From NCBI RefSeq assembly GCF_014839805.1, contig NC_051142.1, positions 16,338,589 through 16,402,588 on the forward strand: 64,000 nucleotides of DNA, given 5' to 3'. A program made the position numbers and the translations under genes. Shown in pieces: positions 56,350 to 64,000 of the stretch (its first letter is position 1; every line of letters starts with the position of its first letter). The notes under the pieces are model-generated. The model worked only from the letters and a program-made list of their open reading frames with translations. It had not been told where the DNA came from and did no database searches. The DNA comes from Manduca sexta (taxonomy: Eukaryota; Arthropoda; Insecta; Lepidoptera; Sphingidae).

Positions 56350-56600
56350 TTCTTCATTGTTGAAGGTTAGCCTTTAGCTTATTGTATTCTTCCTTGTCAT
56401 TGGCTAGGCGGAACAGATGTTCAACGGAGGTGATACCGGTCTATTCCCAGATGTTCTCCAGCCACGATTGTTTCCTTCGCTCAGAGCGTGTCTTCCTCTC
56501 CACCTTGCCTATAATTATTTATTGTAGCAGCATATATCTTTCGTGTCTTAGCACGTGGCGAGTTAGTCTTGTTGCGAGTAATTTGGTCACAAAACGTGTC
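56350..56600 (-). pseudogene. Non-LTR retrotransposon ORF, C-terminal fragment (degenerate)
   Basis: A continuous minus-strand frame reads LATRLTRHVLRHERYMLLQ-stop-IIIGKVERKTRSERRKQSWL, then ENIWE-stop-TGITSVEHLFRLANDKEEYN and KLKANLQQ-stop. This resembles the C-terminal tail of non-LTR retrotransposon ORF2 proteins (R-GRR-x-SWL-x-N, then TG-x-x-S-x-x-x-LFR-A-x-x). Two in-frame stops show it is dead; upstream reverse-transcriptase motifs are absent. Confidence 0.7.
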
Positions 56601-59600
56601 TATACTAATTTACTTGACAAAATGTTCAGTTCCTAAACTTTTAGAACTAGGTTTACGTCAAGTCACCGGATACGTAACCACTTGACACTGTGTGCCACAA
56701 CTTCGGAGAAATCGTATGACATCTCTGTTTTGAAAGTGTTAGAGGCACGTTAGAGTCGTTTCATGTCTCATAGAAAACTGGAATGAATAGACATTTTCAC
56801 ACTGTCAATAAAATTGTAGATCCCTAATACACAAACTATACCTTACCAACTTCCAATCCGCTTTAAGGCTGTCTAAAAGCCCACAATTTAATATTATTTT
56901 TAGTCAATCTTGTAGAATTTACCGCCTCTGATCTAGGGATAGGACTCAGTGCCAGATCGGAAATTTACCGCCGCCAAAAGCGAGCGAGAGTAAAAAACAA
57001 ATAAGTCTTTCTTGACAAAATGTTAGATAAACAAAGTTCCAATTGTGTGTATCATTTTGCCCCAAAAATGCCGCCCCGACTAAGTTACGCCACTATAATG
57101 AGTAGTGTAACAAGTATAGGCTTCGGACAAGAGGCAATTGATCTCTAGTTGCACAGCAAAATATCCAATTCCCAATACCCAGTAATACCGGTTTTAATCA
57201 CATAACACATTAAATTGGACCTTCAATGTTATTCACGCATAACGATATTTGCAAACTTGTACTTAGTGTGATATACAAAACGATGATATACCTACCTATA
57301 TCTAGACCTAGAATTACTTATACGAACACACTCATAGGGTAGGTAGTAGTTACTACCCAGTGAATGCAAATCACATCCATTAAATATGTATCTTTACCTA
57401 TACGGATATTATTAATACAAGCTTTCAATGTTAAACAAAATACACAAAAAACACGTTATTATAATAGTATAGATTTTGATGACTTCCTACCTAAGTAAAG
57501 AGAGGTCACTGTTTCGGTTTCCGGAACAGTAGTCGTGTGTTGTTAGCAATATCAGATTATTACGACAGTATGTTTACAATTATCATCAGCCACATGAAGT
57601 TCACAACTGAACATAGACTTTACCTGGAAAATTTCACACGAATCTGTCTAGAGATCTGCATGCAACATTAACGATGTTCCTTACCATACCTAACAAAAAA
57701 TATCTTGCGCCCACACCCATCACTTAGTATTTTTTTTGGCAGCCAGTTCGCTGAATATACAGCAGATGATTACACCATGCATTGAAATATCTCTGGGAAT
57801 GACAACTTATCTTTTACTTATTATGAAATTAATAAAAAAATATAGAAGGTTATCGACATTCAATATAGTCTGGACTCCGATGTTTTAAAGTGGAAATTAA
57901 TAAGGACCACATTCAATGAAATTCGAACATAGGCATTAGAAGAGGATGTCAAGTTACAAGAATGAAAATCAAAGCTGACACAACTCTCATATAACATACT
58001 TATAGTTTTTACACACACATGCCTTTTATTTAGTTCACCCACTTTTCGCCATGCTTATTATGTTCCATGATGCGATAGGGAGCAAGCATATCGCCAACTC
58101 GGCTATTGTTTTTTGGAGTGTTAAACCACCATCAGATTCTACACTGTAAAAGTTATAAAAGACTTCACATAACCTTCCTCAGAGACGGAAATATCAATGT
58201 TTTTAAAAACCGCATAATTATGTTAAAGTTCAAATTAGGTTTGTAGGAAGCGGAAGACTGTGCGTACCATTGTGCCAGGGTAAAGACAAATGCCAGGGTA
58301 GAAATTATAATGCCATGGTAGACATCGAATAGCGGCCAACACTTTTTGGGATCAACCATTTTAAAGAGCTAGAAGTTTTACCCTACTCTTGGGTTTTAAA
58401 GTAGTTTAAGGACTGGGCACTAGGTAGAGGTTCAATTCCTCTTTTCTTAATGACAATTGTGAAACTGGGTCACTCATTGCTACGTAGCTTACCGCTTTCA
58501 TGAGCAAACGATGCTCGTATCCAAAGGCAGCCTAAGGGGGAGGCAGACAGGCAACCGCTCGGGGGCTCGAATCCCTGGAACGACCATTCTTTACGGTTTT
58601 AACGACGAAGCTGTTAAAACCAGGGAATTTTGTTTGCTCCACCCCGGACCTCGTATCGTTTTTTTATTTTGCTTTCACCTGGAGCCTTGTGTCAGTTAAG
58701 GCCGCCACTGCTCGTATCTAGCAGTATGATAAAACAAACTAATACCAAGCTTGCTACTTGGACTACTATCTGGTTAAGGATTGTAAATGTTGTCGCGGTG
58801 GTCAGGTGTTAGGGCATCAGGCCTAAGAGATTGTGCAATGTGATTATGGCTTGTATTGTCTGATTTTGTTCTTACTTTTTCATTATGTTTGTAATGTTTG
58901 CATTCTGTGTTAGCTTGTACAACTAAGCGTGGGTTTCAATAAACGATCCGAATCACTTTTTTCGATGTACTTATCTCAAAAATGGACCAATCAGAATAAA
59001 GTTTATTAAATGCTTCCAAATGAGTTATTTTGATTGATTAATTTTAGGAATCGGATTGAAGATTGAGATTGGAATCGTTTATTGTAAATAGTTGTAATAC
59101 TAAAATAGTGTGTGTGCTAAGTTTATGTTTTGCTAAAACTCTGCCGCAAATTTAAATGAAATCTCTTTAACTAAGACGCTATTAAGAAGTGAAATCATAA
59201 AAACCCCAGGTCAGTCGTTGAGTTCAGCATTATTATACATCATGGTTACAAAACACCCGTGAACATTAAGGCGCTAACCTCAGCACAACGGCGCTGCGCT
59301 ATACGTATTTTTAGAAACGAACATTTTCTATATTTATAACGTATATCTTTTTCTGGGGAAGATTTGTAATTAGCATACAACTATATTTTGTGTTTAAACT
59401 TTACTGATGTAATTTGTCTGTGAAAAGTCTGTAAAAATAATAGATAATAGATTACTGGTATTGATTTTAGGTAATCATACATATATTTACACGAATCGTT
59501 ATCTTCAATTTGATTTAATTTTTTTGTAAAATAGATATTTTTTCTTTCATTTCAAAATTAAAATACTACACAATTGTCTGTTTCCGTGCATTTCCTAATA

Positions 59601-61139
59601 AAGTACACATCCTTTTAATTTGAAACTAACACTATTAGATAGACAATTTAATAATAAATATTATGAAAGCTTAAGATTTTTAAAAAGAGTTAAAGTTATT
59701 TTTTTATAGAAATCGTTCGTAAATCTTTGCATATTTCCCGTAACTCGAGCGCAGTAAAAGTATAGATCGAATGATCAAGGCCATTTTATCAGAGAGCCTT
59801 AATATCCAATCGTTACTTTTAACCTGTTCTTGATTTTTGTACCAATTAATAATCAAGTACAACTAGTTCTGCGGCTGATTTGGCGTGTTTTTGTAAAGTT
59901 TTTATACGACCCTAGATTCACGGATATGGCAACAATTTTTTATCTATAATATTCACGCAAAAAATTATAAATGGTTTTTAATACATCTGATGTAGGTTCA
60001 AAGTTGATATCTACATAAGCTCCTCTGTCAACGACGGGATAGGCAGAGTTGTAACCATTACACCCACTGTATGAACATATCATTCACAAATATAGACGGT
60101 CACTTTCTTGATAATCAAACATTCGTTGTGCGTAACACTTTCTACTTGCAAATAATTTCACTGATTGTCATTATTATTAGTAATTTAGATGCGTTACTAT
60201 TCTAGGTTTATAGGTTTCTAAGTTTTATCTAGATGTATAGTCAAAATTAAACAATTAAGTGGATCAGCCAATAATAACCGAACACTATGGTTTGAAAAAT
60301 ATCACACTACCAAAATCATCACTATCAGGCCACTAAGTGTCATAAATTGTATTCACAATACTTTATCGCCGTTTATGGAAAAGATTAAGGGTTGGAAGGA
60401 AGGAGCGGATTTATAGGATGACGTTATTATCGACACATTAATACTACACTACAGTTACAGTTACAGTTCAGGAGACCGTAGAGAGGGAGCGAACCTGAAA
60501 ACCGCCTGAAACCTTGCGCGGTGCTGGTGAACCTCTTTTTAGCATCTTACCTACGACACTGTAAAATTAAGAAACTATTTTTTCTACTCTGCCCGGGGCC
60601 TCGCAACTATTTTCTTTTTGCTTCGTATGAGCCTTGTCACTTTTTTTTTCTTGCGCTCTAGGCCTGGCATCTATTAAGGCTACCACTGCTACTCTAGTCG
60701 AAACTCGGAACAGCCCATTCCTGCTGCAGACCAAACTATCTGGGGCATAACTGTATCACGTACATAATATATGTTTTATACATGCTGCATCTTTATAATT
60801 CACATCCTACATCGTACGAAACGTCCATGGTACGGAACGTTTTATTGCAAAATATTAGATGCATAGATATTAATTCGAACACCGCTTATTAGTAACACTT
60901 GTTACTATGTATTCGAACAATAATCGAAGCTAACAAAAACAGACAAGGCAGTGATGCTTACCTACCCAGACGGACTACAAAAGGTTACATAGTAAATATA
61001 TTATTATTCCACTAAACTAAGACACTAGTCGAAGTATGCCAATGCATTTACCGGCGTTACATAACTAATGACAGGTTACATAGTTGATTTGCATAATATC
61101 TGAAAGTACATCTTCGCTTAACGTACGTAACTTGAGATT

Positions 61140-61740
61140 CCTGTTGCCACCCGCTTTTGCAGGTGGTGTGGGTCTTTAGTGTACAAAACATCTACTGACA
61201 TTTTACCTAGACAACAACGCGGAGAAAGTCCCTTATTACTACCGCCCAGCCTTCGTGGGGGGCGACTGAGCGGTTATGCTGGGGTAACCGTGCCTTACGG
61301 CCCGGCGTTGAGCCGCCCGAATTTGATGACGACCTTCGGGCGTCTACGGCAGCATGACGCCAACTACACACTGCCGTCCGTCCCGGGGGTCAACCGAAAC
61401 ATGTGCAAAAATGCACAAAAAAGCACTAGGGCAGACAGCCCCCTGCTGCCCGCCGGCGACCCCCTTCGTGGCCCCTATTAGTTGCCTCTTACGACAGGCA
61501 GGGGATACCGTGGTGGAATTCTCCAAACGCCCCCATTCCACAGGGCGGGACAAGGGGGAAACCTGTGAATGTGCTACCGGAATCCTCCGACTCAGTGACT
61601 GCAGGAGTCTGGAGGAAAGTGGGAAGGGAAATTGGGCAAAGGATTGGAACTTCTTTAGGATGGGCGGAGCGGAAAAGAAGGGACAATGTTCGCGAGCCTT
61701 CATAGACCTCAATGTGAATTTACAACCATGAGGAATACAC
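61140..61740. repeat. GC-rich interspersed repeat
   Basis: Much more GC-rich than its surround, with overlapping open frames on both strands (125 codons plus, 132 minus). The block around 61480-61515 (GTTGCCTCTTACGACAGGCA then GGGGATACCGTGG) looks like a repeat I associate with lepidopteran genomes, though I cannot name it. Neither frame contains a recognisable domain, and both strands being open reflects base composition. Confidence 0.5.
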
Positions 61741-61766
61741 ACTTAATTGTCTGCTTGGGCTGCGAT

Positions 61767-62020
61767 ATATCGCACTCTTAATAAAATAATGACCCATTCC
61801 AAAATTACCAATTTGTGGGAATCGTCAAACAACCAATTTCTGTTTGCGACCTTTTAGTTTTTTCCCTTTTTTTCATGCTGTAGGTTTAATTTTTTACCTA
61901 TCTTTAATAAGCTCAATTTTATACCAACTTCATAAAAATGTAGCTAACAAAAATTAGTTTTCCGATGACTGCTACAAATTAACAATTTTAAAATAGGTCA
62001 TTATTTTAAGAGTGCGATAT
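61767..62020. mobile_element. 254-bp MITE with ATATCGCACTCTTA inverted ends
   Basis: ATATCGCACTCTTA at the left and TAAGAGTGCGATAT at the right are exactly inverted; with a 2-nt indel the match continues through AAAATAATGACC. The ends allow a TA duplication as in Tc1/mariner MITEs (inference). It directly abuts the GC-rich repeat. Confidence 0.8.
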
Positions 62021-62695
62021 GTCCCTACCCGTATGGGTGTGCAATGGTGTGGAGACCGAGCGAATAAGAACTGCCTCTTGGAGGGGTTATACCTAGACAG
62101 CTAGCTAGGTATCCGTGGCTTCACTTACTAGTAATTTATGATCATTGCCTCTGCATTACGAGATTTAGCATTGATCATAGTGATGAGCGCAACTCAATTC
62201 ATCGTTCCGGGCGATGTTGCTTCTACCCACATGCTAGTTATCAGTTTGTCTTGGCATTAAGTCTTTAACAAGTAATAAATTAAATCTGATAATAAAATAA
62301 ATAAAAGAAACAATTGCATGGCACCGTGGCAAGAAAAGACGATTTTTAGTAAACGCGGAGCACACTGAGGTACAGAAGACTTTTAAGTTATACTATTATA
62401 TAAATAAGATTTCATTCGAAACCTAAGAATAGGGGGGATAACCTGATGAATACTATTCGATTAACTGCATTAACATAAAACGCGGAAGAAATAACTTCGC
62501 GATTTAAAAAAACAAAGGTGGCAAAATGCCAACGTTCTTTCCTTGTGCGACCAAAACTGAGAACGGCGGATCATCGTTAATTTTATAAGTGAAAATAAAT
62601 TGATCACATCGATCCATTGATTTAAACACGGAATTATTATTGGCATTTCCGTTTTATGAAGAAACGCGGTATTGGTATAGTATAGGATATATTAT

Positions 62696-62874
62696 GTCTA
62701 CCTTTAGGCGTCGGCTCAGCGCGCATGACAAAGATTTTTCCGGGATAAAAATTAGCACTCAGGGGTAATAGCTTCCTCTTAGTAAAAAAAGTTTCAACAT
62801 CGGTCCAGGAATTCCTGCGATAAGCGCGTTCAAACAAACTCACAAACTTATCCTCTTCATAATATTAGTATAGA
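62696..62874 (-). mobile_element. Helitron-like element, 3'-truncated
   Basis: The minus strand opens TCTATACTAATATTATGAAG, then GTTTGTGAGTTTGTTTGAAC and GCGCTTATCGCAGGAATTCC. The 3' hairpin/CTAG end is not recognisable. Confidence 0.65.
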
Positions 62875-63554
62875 ATGGTCATTCGTTCATGGAATCACTT
62901 CAAATGTATTTTAAATGAACAGACGGCGCGACGTGTCCACCTTCTTCATTTAAACCGTAATTTTGAATACTAATATAGGTATATTTGGATGGACTTAGGC
63001 ATGTAACTCAGACACGGACCCAGTACTGAGACAGTGTATCAAACAGAACTAGTATTATACAATATTTTACAATACTTTTAAGAGCGTTTACGCATCCGTG
63101 CGCCGTATGTCTCAAAAACAGCACTTTTCGAAGGAGATAATATCCATCAAAACATTATTTTAAAAACATATGAATTAGTAATTATTATAGAAAATTTTGT
63201 TGTCTAAAAAGTTAGTAGAGAACATTTTTAGATTTATTGAGTATTTGTAAATTATTTAATGAAAACTGAACAGAGGGTTTTCAAATTTGCGCTTCGAACG
63301 TCTATTTCGAAGCTCAAAATATCTTAAACCACTAAGGAACATAACAATATGTTATTTTTATCTAACTAAAAAGATCCTGAAGAAAAAGTTATTTTTTTTA
63401 TCACTATATCTTACTTAATTGAATATAATATTGGATTACTATAATAGAAGAACATCTCCTTAAAAACATATAATTTAAAAATTCAACAAAATTAGTTCTG
63501 TTATTTTTCTATAAATATTTTAAATACCACTATAAAATGCAACGCGCAAATCGT

Positions 63555-63650
63555 TTCAAATTAGTCCGCCTTGAGGCTTTCTAGAGAGGACGTATCGCTC
63601 GTCGCTCCGGCCGGACTCCAGTTGGCCTTTGCTGTGCGTAGAAAAAATAG
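63555..63650. promoter_or_regulatory. CpG-rich block near the right edge
   Basis: GC-rich block (TCGCTCGTCGCTCCGGCCGG at 63597-63616) in AT-rich DNA, similar in character to the blocks above exons 1a and 1b. It could be a further promoter of the receptor or of a plus-strand neighbour. Confidence 0.3.
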
Positions 63651-63769
63651 TCACGTGTATACAGTGATTGCCACATCTTAGTACTTTAGTAAGAAAAATA
63701 TTTTTTTCTTTAATGAGTGACAATCATTTTAGTAGTTACTATAAATTATTATTATATTATTATATTTCA

Positions 63770-63865
63770 GACACAATGGGAAGTAAAGCTATTTCTAGGC
63801 AAGAAAAGGAAACGCAACAACGCTGAAACTTCGGCTAAAGCAAAAGCTAAAAGATTGATGTACTA
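63770..63865 (+). CDS. Doubtful plus-strand terminal exon
   Basis: After a good acceptor (TTATATTTCAG at 63759-63769) a 31-codon frame reads TQWEVKLFLGKKRKRNNAET then SAKAKAKRLMY and TAA. It is lysine/arginine-rich like a nuclear-localisation tail, and ATTAAA follows about 45 nt later. No upstream partner exon could be found in the window; an alternative frame starting at an ATG here stops after 16 codons. It could be a chance open stretch. Confidence 0.25.
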
Positions 63866-64000
63866 ATGTTATAATATGCGTCTGTAGTTATGGTTGTTGC
63901 TTTTTTTACTCATTAAACACTTGAGCAACAGTTACGTGAAGGAAAAAAATGGAACCTTAAGCTAAAAACAATTAGCCCATTGAAATGTTACATGAGCTTT

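Larger units (their letters stand above)
54059..61139. other. 5' flank of the receptor gene, no gene seen
   Basis: Apart from the listed MITE and retrotransposon fragment, there are two copies of one more interspersed repeat (58540-58730 and 60590-60710, sharing AAGGC[C/T][G/A]CCACTGCT at the right end) and AT-rich unique DNA. No credible exon was found by eye. Confidence 0.6.

Noticed and set aside
61344..61742. 132-codon minus and 125-codon plus overlapping ORFs
   Set aside because: Both strands open because the repeat is GC-rich; no domain on either.

Overview
This 64 kb window is AT-rich, repeat-laden insect nuclear DNA, almost certainly from a moth or butterfly (Lepidoptera). The evidence is the intron/exon structure, the tRNA-derived SINEs, the short Helitron-like elements that begin TCTATACTA and end CTAG, many MITEs, and a non-LTR retrotransposon remnant. 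No bacterial-type gene organisation is present. Repeat family labels rest on recognised sequence ends and on comparing copies within the window, not on a database search.

One protein-coding gene can be reconstructed with confidence. It lies on the minus strand and encodes a class B scavenger receptor of the CD36/SCARB/LIMP-2 family. By hand I joined ten constitutive coding exons (36486 down to 6526) and two alternative first coding exons (54001-54058 and 45706-45763). All junctions are GT-AG and all phases match. The predicted protein is 515 residues in either version: a 19-residue N-terminal cytosolic leader, TM1 (about 20-43), a large ectodomain with six cysteines and seven N-glycosylation sequons, TM2 (about 458-478) and a 37-residue cytosolic tail. 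Both first exons contribute exactly 58 coding nt and end in phase 1, so the gene can make two receptors that differ only in the N-terminal cytosolic leader. The tail is encoded by a separate last exon (6526-6637). If the last intron is retained, a TAA embedded in its weak splice donor ends the protein at 479 residues with no tail.

Layout: 1-6525, 3' flank with a MITE at the left end, a candidate poly(A) signal at 6318 and a cluster of GGGTCA-N4-TGACCC palindromes. 6526-15208, exons 11 to 5, in introns holding a 166-bp-arm hairpin, SINEs, a Helitron-like element with five 123-bp monomers, and a 55-bp tandem repeat that includes the exon 10 acceptor. 15209-29236, a 14 kb intron full of SINEs and TIR elements. 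29237-36486, exons 4 to 2. 36487-54058, long 5' introns with the two first exons and their CpG-rich upstream sequence. 54059-64000, the 5' flank, with only repeats, a retrotransposon ORF fragment and one doubtful plus-strand exon near the right edge.

I see no operon, CRISPR array, canonical tRNA, rRNA or toxin gene. The most notable biology is the alternative-leader and optional-tail architecture of the receptor, plus several unusual repeat structures in its introns.
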